Assembly (NCBI GenBank): GCA_030847615.1
Contig: JAUMIR010000002.1
Coordinates: 284,560,028-284,624,027, forward strand
Length of the DNA stretch: 64,000 bases
From: Gambelia wislizenii
Lineage: Eukaryota; Chordata; Lepidosauria; Squamata; Crotaphytidae
Reading direction: 5' to 3'
This document shows positions 51,374 through 61,114 of this stretch, in pieces. Position 1 is the stretch's first letter. Every line of letters starts with the position of its first letter. A program made the translations under genes and the position numbers. A model generated the notes under the pieces. That model saw only the letters and a program-made list of their open reading frames with translations. It did no database searches and was not told the origin of the DNA.

Positions 51374-51599
51374 AGGAGATTTTCACACTACACTGTTATA
51401 GTGTTACTATTCCACTTTATTTGCTCTGGCTGCCTCCTGTTGAATCCTGGGATTTGCAGTTTAGGGAGGGGCATTTACAACTCTCAGCCAGAGAGCTCTT
51501 AGGCCTCACTAAACTACAAACCCCAGAATTCCACAGGAGGAAGCCAGAGCAGTTAAAGTGGAATAGTAACACTATAACAGTGTAGTCTGAAAATCTCCT
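51374..51599. mobile_element. Hairpin MITE, well-preserved
   Basis: aggagattttcacactacac at the left matches the inverted right end gtgtagtctgaaaatctcct almost base for base; the pairing continues through tgttatagtgttactattcc, and gaatcctgggatttgcagt with its complement near the centre. Arms exceed 90 bases. The best copy of its family here. Confidence 0.85.
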
Positions 51600-54500
51600 T
51601 AATGGCCAAGCAATTTTCCAAAGTTAGTCATCTGAAGGAATACTGCAAGCCATAATTACCCATAGTTCTGATCGTGAGAAAGGGCACGAAAAAAGTACCA
51701 AAAATATTAACTAGGGATTTTGCTAAAACATGACCTTTGTGAGACTTGGCAAGGTCGCTAGCATGCGTGCAGGTATGAATAATGGGGGGTTTGCCTTTTG
51801 CATGCAGGCAAAGACCTTTTCCCAGGTTGTTGATCTGTGATGGAACACTTGATATTTAATTATGGCTGTTTTACTTATTTACTGTTAATGTAATGGAATA
51901 ATGTAATGTATCCCAATTGTTTTATTGAATGTGTTTATTTGTGGTGTGTGGGGGGAGGGTGTTTGTGCTGAGGAGCAACATAGATGTTAATAAACATTTC
52001 TCCATGCGAGAGACTGGCAGCATATAAATTAAATAAATAAATTACATATGTAACATAAAATAACAATGGGGGGGGGTGTCAGGAAACCCTCCATGTTTCC
52101 CTTCCTCCTCTGCCCTTTGCTGGTTCAGCAGAGATCATTCAGCTGCCCAACTAATGACTGTATGACTGTGTGACTAATGCTTAGTTTGTCTGCATCATTT
52201 GCATACTCAAGACATTGCAGCATGATAAGGATGCTTCCCAGAAATACAGGAATGCGCCCTTACAGTAAGGATGATCTTGGCTGTTAACACCCCTCACTGG
52301 AATTCCCACATAACTCCATGTGCCCTGGCCTGGAAGTAAAAGAAAACTTCCACTTTTGCTTCTGCCTATTTGCATGTTCACAAATGAGTGAAACCACCCT
52401 CTACTGTGGAATTTCCTAATCATTCCGTGTATCCCAGTCAAAGCCTGGGAAAATTCTTTTTGGGACTAGAAATCCCTGTTCCCCAGCCAATATCTCTCCT
52501 GGCCATGCTGGTTTCAGATTCCAGGACTTGCAGTCAAAAAGTGTATTATTTCCAAGCTCTATTTCCCAAGGTAGACTTCTCTTCTTTTCCTTGTTTCACA
52601 TTGCGTTCATGTTCAGTATCTCTGAAACAGGAATGTGAAAATATGCCAGTATCATTCTCCTGTGTTTCTTAATTTCCCACCAGCCTTCCACCCCTTACCT
52701 GGCCAAAGCCTGAATCTGTATCACTTGTCATTGGCTTTGTTTACACACTAATTCATTCAGATTTTTTTTACCCCCAATGAAGCTGTGGGTCTGCCACCGC
52801 TGCATAGCCAGGCACCTCCACAGCACCAGCCCCGGTGGTGTGGGTCACAACAGTGACAGCGCTCTGCCTTCCCAGCGCACAATTGATTGTGTGGCTGGCC
52901 AGTTGTTCTGAACTTGGAGAGAGTGAATATGCACCAGGAAGGCAGAGCCCTGGCACTCAGCGCTCTCTCTGAGTTCAGAATGAGTGGCTAGCCTCACAGT
53001 CGTGGGGCTGCCTGCCTCGTTCTGAACTCAGAGTGGGTGATAGTGCACCAAGGCTCTGCCTTAAGAAACAGGAAGTGGAACTGAGGAGGGGGAAGGAAAT
53101 GGTGGCACCTCAGGCAGCACTTGTCCCACCTTCCCTACCCCCCCCCCAAAAAAAATCCAGGGTGGATGCATTGTTCACCCTACATTTTGAAGCAAACTCA
53201 GAGAAAACTATGAGTTTTTAAAACCCATATTAAGATGGTATACCCTGAGTTTGCTGTGGTGTGTGGCCTTATCACACCAGATTTGGAGAAAAGGCCACAT
53301 GTAGCGTGGCCTTATCAGGCCAGATTCAGAATGAGTTTGAGTTTTTTCAACAGTGTAGACAAGCCCTAGGATTTTCACGCAAGAGATCTCACCTCGAGCA
53401 TGACACCAAGACACAATGCTGTTGGTATGTAACTCTGCTGCCCTAGGTGACAGTGGTGGTGCGGTAACAGGGGTAAAATGTCTGCAGGCACTGGAAAAAG
53501 AGGAGTGGCAGCAAAAGCCATCTGTGTCGGGAGAGGAAGCTATCCTGTCAGCTCAGGAGCTGCTCAGAAGCCAGCAGAGCTGCTTTTCCTCCTGACAGAG
53601 ATGGCTTCTGATGCTGTCCCCCTGGCCACAGCTATGCACCACTCTAAAAAGCCATGCTGTCATGAGGCAATAACAAGAGCGCAACCCAGATATTAAGGGT
53701 TTTTGTTGTTGATGATGTATTTTGCATTTTCCATATAATGCCTCTGCACAAAATCTCTGCCCTTTCCCTTTGTGAATTTAAGCACAAATATAAAGGAAGC
53801 ACAAAAGAACACAAAGACACAACCAACCATCTAATGCTACTACTTGTACTTGGCCATCTATGCAATAAGGCAAGAGTTATTGCTTTTTTAAATCTTCTGC
53901 ATTTGGGGGAAATGTGCAAAACACAGCTTGAAAATGTGCAAAATCTCCTTCATACTGTCCAGGGTGGGGGGGGCAGTATGAAAAAGATTTTGCACATCTT
54001 GCCACATCACAACAAGATGGGATACATGTGTCCTGTTTACTGTACAAGGACGACCCAAATCAGGATTTATAACCCTGCATAGAACTCAAATGAGAAAATG
54101 AAGACCACACTTTCAAGCAACGGCATGTGATGTAGTCCTTAAGCTATGTTTTATCTCAAAACTAATTTTACTGTGCTCTATTATCTTTTATTTTCAAATG
54201 GAAATACAGCAATTGTCTGCCCCAAACCAGTTAAGGCAGAATCCTTAGATATAACTTTTTACAACCTAGTCTTAAAACACTTGGCTTCTGTTAAGAGCCT
54301 ATGGGCCAATTTACGAAACCAGCACTTTTTTTTCCTAGAATGCACTTTTGGCTGTGGAGTGTGGGTCAATTTACATGATGAATGATCTTCTATGAGGAAA
54401 AGTCATTGTCGAAAACCTATAAAACCTATGTTAGGTAGAAAGGGTAATATTAATATTCTGTGCACAGGAGGCAGTGAAAAATTCAGCCTTGCATACCTAC

Positions 54501-56613
54501 TGCTTAAAGCAGTACAGTTTTTACCATTTGATTTTGCTGAACGTGCAAACAGGTGTATTGGGCGTACTGAAGCATTACAAAGTTGAAATTGCTTATGAGA
54601 AATAGGCTTTGCAGCACATCTGATATGGATGACTCATGCAATGAAGTTTTACTGCCATATCATCTAATGCCTTTTCTGACATGAGTCCACTGGACTGGAT
54701 CCTATGAGAGTGCATTATTGGCACAACTCCCAGTTGCACCAGCAGTTGGACTGCTCATTCAAGGAGCTGTCCAACACCTCCCTATACAAGGGAGAGTGGC
54801 AGCAAGGATGGATGGTAGGAGATGGAGAGAATGAGACAGACACCTAGCACACACTCCCCCAACAGAGGCTGGCTCTATCCAGACTTCATTGTCACTTCAG
54901 CGGTGAGACTTCCGGAGGCTCCTCAGAGCTATGGAACTATGGGGGCGGGGGTGGCTTGGGAAATCATCTGTTGAAAAAGCACAGACGGTTTCCTAAGAAA
55001 TCCTTCCCATGATGCCTTGTCTCTTGAAACCGGGCATTGAACAATAGACAGTTCTGGATAGGGTCAGCTTCCATCAGGAAGTGCATGCTGTTTGATCATT
55101 GTATCAGAGGAACATTGCTCTCCACAAAATCTCAGCCATAATCTGTTAGTTTGTGATATTTATAAGAAGAAATATTTATTTACTGCATCAGAGACTTCAT
55201 CTGAGGCATGTGATTAACTGGTGATTAATGTGATTAATTGTTCTAAAATCTAAGTATTTTTAAGGTCAAAAAGTTCAACCCATATTTCTTATTTAATGCT
55301 ACAGCAGAACTGAAAGCTCTGCTCAACAGCCGCTGGAGAATTCTCTTAACATGTCACCCATTCTCTTTATATTTTTAATTTCATCTTAGAAAAAAACAAG
55401 AAACAGAAGCATATGTCTCACCCTGTTACTTAAAATGAGGTAAGTCAGAAAACCTGGATCCCTCCTTTTTTTACTTTATGCCCACACGCTTGTTCTGGTA
55501 TTTACAAATTGGCATTTAGTAATCCTTGTAATGCCAATCTAACATCCTTTTTTGGGCATAGCAGCCAGCATATCCTCCAAGGCCTTTCAGCATGCACAGA
55601 CGGGATAAGCAGCCATAAGGAAGGGAGAGAAAGAGAGATGTATGTGCTGTAGCAGCTGCCAGGAGGCAGAAGCAGTAGAGAGACTTCAAGAAGTGATTGC
55701 AAGTGGAGAAGGCAGAGGCAGGTGGTCAATGCCCTTTCCACCCAAAAGTATGTGCCACTGCTGCTGAGTTGCACCACTTCAGAGGGAAGGAGTTACCATG
55801 TTTGTCTGAAAGCTCCTCTATACAAAAGCATCCTTCACATTGAAAGCTAACATGTCAAGGATAATTTCTAGCCCATACTTCTCCCTGGTATGGGTTTTAA
55901 ATCTATCTATGTACAGGATTTTAAAATGTTTGTTTGGGTAGCATTCTGTCATGTGATCCCACTTCCATAGCCATGGTTTTTCACTTCAGTAATAGGCAGA
56001 TAATTATAACTCTCTGGATGCAAGGGGATTATTCTGCAGTGTTTCCCTTCAAGCACATTTCTGAGCATTAGTGCACAAGGAGAGAGGAAGAGAGAGAAAA
56101 CCAGATGGAGAAATGGAGAAGCTGGTCTTTCTCTGATAATGTAAACTGATACTATGAGAGGAGAAAGGGGCAATTATTATAAATTACAGAATTGTCTCCC
56201 TATGTGGTTGGAAAAACAATGGGGAGAAAGGTATTTCCTTTGGTGTGGGGAATCATGCTGATCCTCACTTCAATTAATAAACAGTCCTACAGTGAGGTGG
56301 TGGATTGTTAATACCCCCTGTCATCTGTACAATTATTCAGCCAGCAGAGGGAGTTTGGACATAGAGACCTGAATGGGGAAAAACCCTTCTGCTTAGCATT
56401 TTACTTAGTGAGTGAGAGACATAATGAGGAGAAACCAAAATATAAAACCCTAACTGTGTGAGAACATCTGCTTAGAATGGAAGTTATGGGTCAAAATTTA
56501 TGGAGGATTTCCACAGCTTAGCAGAGGGCCTTGAAATGTTGCATAATTCTTCATTATCCTTTCATTAGGCATATTCCTTGTAGCCTAAGAAAGTTGGAAG
56601 GGTTGTTCCAACA
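51600..56613. other. 5 kb without a recognised gene
   Basis: No exon, RNA gene or LINE protein motif seen. An imperfect direct repeat of about 45 bases, about 115 apart, lies at 52907 and 53021 (gttctgaact...gcaccaggaaggcagagcc). 53215-53370 ends in gtagacaagccct, the end of a MITE family also at 5590. Small ORFs lack motifs. Confidence 0.4.
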
Positions 56614-56805
56614 TGCAAGTGTTATGTTTTTATTTTGGTGTTTTTCAGGACTGGAAGCCAGACTTCCAAATGAACTCCACCCAGGGACAGGGGGATTTCC
56701 GGTAGATAATGGATTAGTGTCTGTTTGGCTAATGGTTGGTTAATGGTCCATTATTGGCTGGAAATCCCCCTGTCCCTGGGTGGAGTTCATTTGCAAGTGT
56801 TGTGT
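56614..56805. mobile_element. Penelope-like fragment folded as an inverted repeat
   Basis: 56667-56712 (aaatgaactccacccaggga onward) and 56747-56796 (ending tggagttcatttgcaagtgt) are inverted copies of one Penelope 3'-region segment. To the left is an antisense stub, gtgtttttcaggactggaag. The LINE fragment begins at once after the right arm. Confidence 0.7.
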
Positions 56806-57432
56806 CTATCCTCCTTTATGGATCTGAAACATGGGTCACCTATCGCCACCACCTACGACTCCTTGAGCGCTTTCATCAGTGCTGTCTACGCACAATCCTA
56901 AATATACACTGGACTGACTATGTGACGAATGTTGCTGTCCTTGAGCAAGCAGGGATCACCAGCATTGAAGCCATGATATTGAGAACGCAGCTGCGCTGGG
57001 CAGGGCATGTTTCTAGGATGGAGGACCATCGCCTCCCAAAAATACTACTCTACAGTGAACTTGCCACGGGTCAGCATAAGAGGGGTGCTCCAAAAAAGCG
57101 ATACAAAGACTCCCTGAAGCAACATCTCAGGCTCGGCCAAATTGATCACCAACAGTGGTCCGCCCTGGCCTCACAGCGGGAGGCATGGAGACGCACTATC
57201 CACAATGCTGCAGCCTTATTTGAGAACTCACGACGAACAAGTCTTGAAGAGAAACTACAACACAGAAATAATCACAACTCAAAAACATCACCCAAGGAGA
57301 CCTTCTGCTGTGCTTTTTGCAACCGAACTTGTTTATCTTGTATTGGCCTTTTTAGTCATCAGCGTGCTTGCAGAAAGCGCGGGATGAGTCCTTCCTGAAT
57401 CTTTGTTTGTGAAGAAAAGCCAGAGAGGGGTT
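56806..57432 (+). mobile_element. Zinc-finger LINE, 3' fragment
   Basis: Begins at S-I-L-L-Y-G-S-E-T-W and is nearly identical to the copy at 5786 from there on. The frame (to 57398) passes the site of that copy's TGA as CGA and ends M-S-P-S-stop. It shows the C-terminal finger C-A-F-C, twelve residues, H-Q-R-A-C. The RT active site is missing, so it cannot work. Confidence 0.85.
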
Positions 57433-57765
57433 TTTATTTGGTGTTTTTCAAGACTGGAAGCCAGACTTGCAAATGAACTCCGCCCAGGGACAGGGGGATT
57501 TCCAGCAGATAATGGACCATTAACCAACCATTAGCCAAACAGACACTAATCCTCCTTGCATATCTCCACTCAAAAACTAGCCATTCAATGACACAAATTT
57601 ACATATCCTCCCCAACAGGGGTTCACAGTATATAACCCACACACACACACTCCTACCCAACCATTATCTGAAGATGCCAGCCACAGATGCAGGTGAAACA
57701 TCAGAAACAAACTCTTCCAGAATACTGCCTCACAGCCCAGAGAAAAACCAAGGAAAATCTAAAGT
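57433..57765 (+). mobile_element. Penelope-like 3' region and tail
   Basis: An antisense stub (gtgtttttcaagactggaag, ccagac) joins the sense 3' region (tgcaaatgaactccgcccag, aaccaaccattagccaaaca, acatatcctccccaacaggg) and the tail (gaagatgccagccacagatg). The stub-to-sense junction is the same as at about 56666. Ends in aaggaaaatct. Confidence 0.8.
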
Positions 57766-57930
57766 TATGGTAAGTATTAAAAACTCAATTGTAAGCTGAT
57801 CAACTGTTGGTATTATTAAACAATGCTAAATAATAAATTTAAATGGTTGTTATTTAAATTCTATGAAGATAAGGAATATTTCTAGTAGCAATTATCACAG
57901 TGTATATTGTTGTTGTTGACTGCCATCAAG

Positions 57931-58422
57931 TCAACTTTGATTTATGGTGACGCTATGAATGAGAGACCTCCAAGACACCTTGACATCAACAGCCCTGTTC
58001 AGGTCTTGCAGACTCAGCGGCACAGCTTCCTTGATTAAGTCTATCCATCTGTAATGGGGTCTTCCTCTTTTCCTACTGCCTTCTACCTTGCCAAGCATGA
58101 TTGTCTTTTCTAGTGAGTCATGTCTTCTCATGATCTGTCCAAAGTACACCAGACTCAGTTTAGTCATTTTGGCTTCTAGGGAAAGTTCAGGTTTGGTTTG
58201 CTCTAGGACCCATTTATTTGTCTTTTTAGCAGTCCACAGTATCCATAGAACTCTTCTCCAGCACCACATTTCAAATGAGTTGATTTTCTTCTTATCAGCT
58301 TTCTTCACTGTCCAGCTTACACAACCATACATAGAAATTGGAAATACGATGGGACAGGCCATCTTAACTTTAGTACTTAATGAAATATTGTGACATTTTA
58401 TGATCTTGTCTAATTCCTTCAT
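57931..58422 (-). pseudogene. BovB RT C-terminal region
   Basis: 163-codon open frame on the minus strand: S-T-K-V-K-M-A-C-P-I-V-F-P, M-Y-G-C-V-S-W-T-V-K-K-A, W-C-W-R-R-V-L, Y-F-G-Q-I-M-R-R, M-L-G-K-V-E-G-S-R-K-R-G-R-P and W-R-S-L-I-H-S-V. These are the typical final blocks of BovB ORF2 in ruminants and squamates. It is open but cut off from the rest. Confidence 0.9.
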
Positions 58423-58552
58423 AGCTGCCCTTCCAAGTCCTAGTTGTCTTCTGATTTCTTGTCTGCAGTCTCCATTCTGATTAATGACTGAGCCAAGTAT
58501 TGGAAATCTTTAACTATTTCAATGTCTTCATTGTCTGCTTTAAAGTTATATA

Positions 58553-59331
58553 CCCGTATATTCCGGAGTATAAGGTGACCGGGTGTATAAGACGCCCCCC
58601 CCCAATTTTTAAATTAAAATATAGAGTTTGCCCCCCCCCTGTCCAGCCAGCCAGCTCAGTGGGTGTAGATGATGGAATAGTCTGTGAAATTAAAGGACTG
58701 AGAACAGCTAAAAAAGCATGGGATACTCTGAAAAATCTCTGTGGTGTTCAATCTTTGGAAGGTTAGGTTGCATTAATAATTAAGTTGGTTAATATGAAGC
58801 CGGTTAATATGAAGCTATCAAATCCCAAATTTTTGAATGAGCACATTAATGATTTTAGAGCCACTTGCAAACTCCTGGAGAGGAAATCCCCCAAAGCTAT
58901 GCAAATAGGAATCTTCCTGGCAAGTTTACCAAAATACAATCCCATAATAAATACCTTGCAATTAAAGAATGATTTAACTCTGCCAGAAGCTTTTATTCAG
59001 ATAAGAGAATGTCACCATAGACAAAACTTGATGCAAAATGATAAGTTTTAATCCAGAAATTCTAATTTTAGGCTAACATTATTTTAATGGACTGTTTTTC
59101 TTCTCTCCTGAGCTAAATGGAGGGCAATTTAACACTTCAAAGGCAAAGCAGTCATTCTCACAGCAGGGGGAAGGATCTGCTGGGAAAACTTCCCAGGCAA
59201 TTTAACACTTCAAAGACAAAACAGTCATTCTCACAGCAGGGGAAAAGATCTGCTGGGCCTATAAGACGACCCCCCACTTTTGAGGAGATTTTCAAGTGTT
59301 AAAAAGCAGTCTTATACGCCAGAATATATGG
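58553..59331 (+). mobile_element. TA-flanked DNA element carrying a Copia-Gag-like segment, longer copy
   Basis: Left end CCCGTATATTCCGG and right end GAATATATGG, inverted; inserted into BovB coding sequence with TA on both sides (58551-58552, 59332-59333). It carries no transposase. The cargo at 58656-59049 reads like the Gag (UBN2-type) domain of Copia retrotransposons: K-K-A-W-D-T-L-K, F-L-N-E-H-I-N-D-F, C-K-L-L, F-L-A-S-L-P-K-Y, L-T-L-P-E-A-F. A stop (TAG at 58764) splits it. Three copies of a 'cagtcattctcacagcaggg' motif, two within the last 250 bases in a repeat of about 70 bases, follow. Confidence 0.75.
58656..59049 (+). pseudogene. Copia-type Gag-like segment inside the DNA element
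   Basis: Two frames (to 58766, and 58785-59051) together resemble the UBN2 Gag region of Ty1/Copia elements: the A-W-D-x-L block, then H-I-N-D-F, an L-L block, L-A-S-L-P-K-Y-N and L-T-L-P-E-A. No CCHC knuckle, protease or LTR follows. Similarity is judged by eye from the domain pattern. Confidence 0.55.
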
Positions 59332-60427
59332 TAAATCATCCATGGGCATTATTTTTGTTTCCTTAATGTTCAACTGTAAACCTGCCTTCATACTTTCTTC
59401 CTTGACTCCCTTCAATAATTATTCCAATTTTTTGTTAATTTCTGCTAGTAGTAGGTGTCATCTACATATCTTAAACTGTTGGAACCCTTCCTCCAATTTT
59501 CATGCCTTCTTCCTCCAAGTTTAATCCTGCTTTGGTATGTTCAATGTACAAGTTAAATAGATAGTGTGATAACATGCAAACTTGCTTGTCCCCTTTCCAA
59601 ATGGAAACCATTCCATTTCTCCACAATCCATCCTGACAGTGGCTTCTTGCCCAGTGTGTTGTGGCATACCCAGTTCTTTAAGAAAGATCCATAGTTTTTC
59701 TTGATCTCCACAGTCAAAGACTTTGCTAAAATCTATAAAGCACAGGCTGATTTTCTTCTGAAATTCTTGGTTACATATCAGGTTATGCACACTGTTATCC
59801 AACATGTGTTTGCAATATGATCCATTCCTGAACCCAGTTTGGACATTTAGAGTTTCTTGCCCATATGTGGTAAAAGTCTTTGTTGTAGAATTTTAGGCAT
59901 CACTTTGCTTCCATGGGAAATTAATGCAATGGTCCTGTGGTTATTGCAATCCCTGGTGTCCCCTTTCTTGGAGACTGAAATGTATATTGATCATTTCAAA
60001 TCTGTGGGCAATTATTTTGTTTTCCACAATTGTTGACAGATTTTAGTTAGAATTAGAGCAGATAGTTTCTCTGTAGTTTGAAGCAGCTCTATTGGTATGC
60101 TATCTGTTCCTGTATTTATATCTCCCAAGTGCTCTTAATGCAGCTTCCACTTCACTTTCTAAAATTGTAGCTTTATCTTCAAATCATTCTTCCTTGGTTT
60201 AAAGCTCCCTTTGATTTCTTGTATCTTGTAGAAAGGGTCTCTTGTTCTTCCTTTTTTGTTGCCATCTGTTTCTCTGCATTGATTATTATAGTACTTCTCT
60301 TTGTCCCTGTGCTGAACAGTTGCATTCAGGGTTCTTGCCCTATTTCTGTCACCTTTTACTTTTACTTCCCGTCTGTCCTTAACTGCTTGAAGAGTTTCAT
60401 CTGTCTTTTATTGAGGTTTCGCTCTCT

Positions 60428-60430
60428 CTC

Positions 60431-60475
<45 letters not shown>
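60428..60475. repeat. Polypyrimidine (T/TTTTC) run
   Basis: A run of T with scattered C within the BovB copy on the + strand; an A/AAAAG run in the sense of the LINE. Confidence 0.85.
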
Positions 60476-60476
<1 letters not shown>

Positions 60477-60954
60477 CTGCAGATAGTGTCTTTTTGTATT
60501 CCTCCCTGACAATGTCCCTGGCTTCAGTCCAGAGACATATATAGTATGGGGGATTATGTAGTAGGGATATTTAAAGTGAGAGTCATCATAGCAATTAGTG
60601 CTTTGAAGTATTCAGTTGATAAATGTGTCCTCTTGTTTGCTTCTCAAAATATAGTAAACCTAGAAAAATACATATTGATATGCTCAAGCCCTTTACCAAA
60701 GAAGGAATAACAACAAATATCTTTGAGACACTATTTGATAGCAGTAATATCTGCTTCTGGTACCTACCACATCTGCCCTCTATGTCCAGGGCAGGCTTTG
60801 TTCAAATGTCTCAGATTCTAAGCTGTTTACTTAACAGAACTTCATAGAGTCTCTAGGAAATGAATTAACACCCATTTGTATACCTCTTCCCTAAGGTCCA
60901 TTTCATGAGTCAAATTTGTGCATCAGCCAGATATGCATATGGCTATAGAAATTA

Positions 60955-61108
60955 CAGTGGGCCCTTGGTATCTGCTGGGGTTTGAGTCCATGACCACCAC
61001 CCCCAATGGATACCCAAATCTGTGGATGCTCAAGTCCCATTATATACAATGGCATAGTAAAATGGTGTCCCTTTTATAAAATGGCAAAATCAAGGTTTGC
61101 TTTTTGGA
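60955..61108 (+). mobile_element. Tigger-like MITE, left part only
   Basis: Starts CAGTGGGCCCTTGG after TA and follows the family to ggtttgctttttgga; the rest of the element is missing where the L1 sequence starts. Confidence 0.7.
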
Positions 61109-61114
61109 ATTAGG

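Larger units (their letters stand above)
57905..60535 (-). mobile_element. BovB (RTE) LINE, decayed, interrupted by the TA-flanked element
   Basis: The minus strand, from about 60535 leftward, reads the BovB protein: I-V-R-E-E-Y-K-K, I-L-E-S-E-V-E-A-A-L, then F-I-D-F-S-K-V-F-D-C (RT), G-Q-E-A-T-V-R, N-I-K-E-T-K-I-M; after the insertion 58553-59331 it resumes with V-K-D-F-Q-Y-L and ends with M-Y-G-C-V-S-W-T-V-K-K and G-S-R-K-R-G-R-P (58422-57931). Many frameshifts and stops; the catalytic YADD block is not recognisable. A (TTTTC)-type run sits at about 60428-60475 inside it. The 3' end near 57905 has the gttgttgttgactgccatca signature. Confidence 0.85.
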
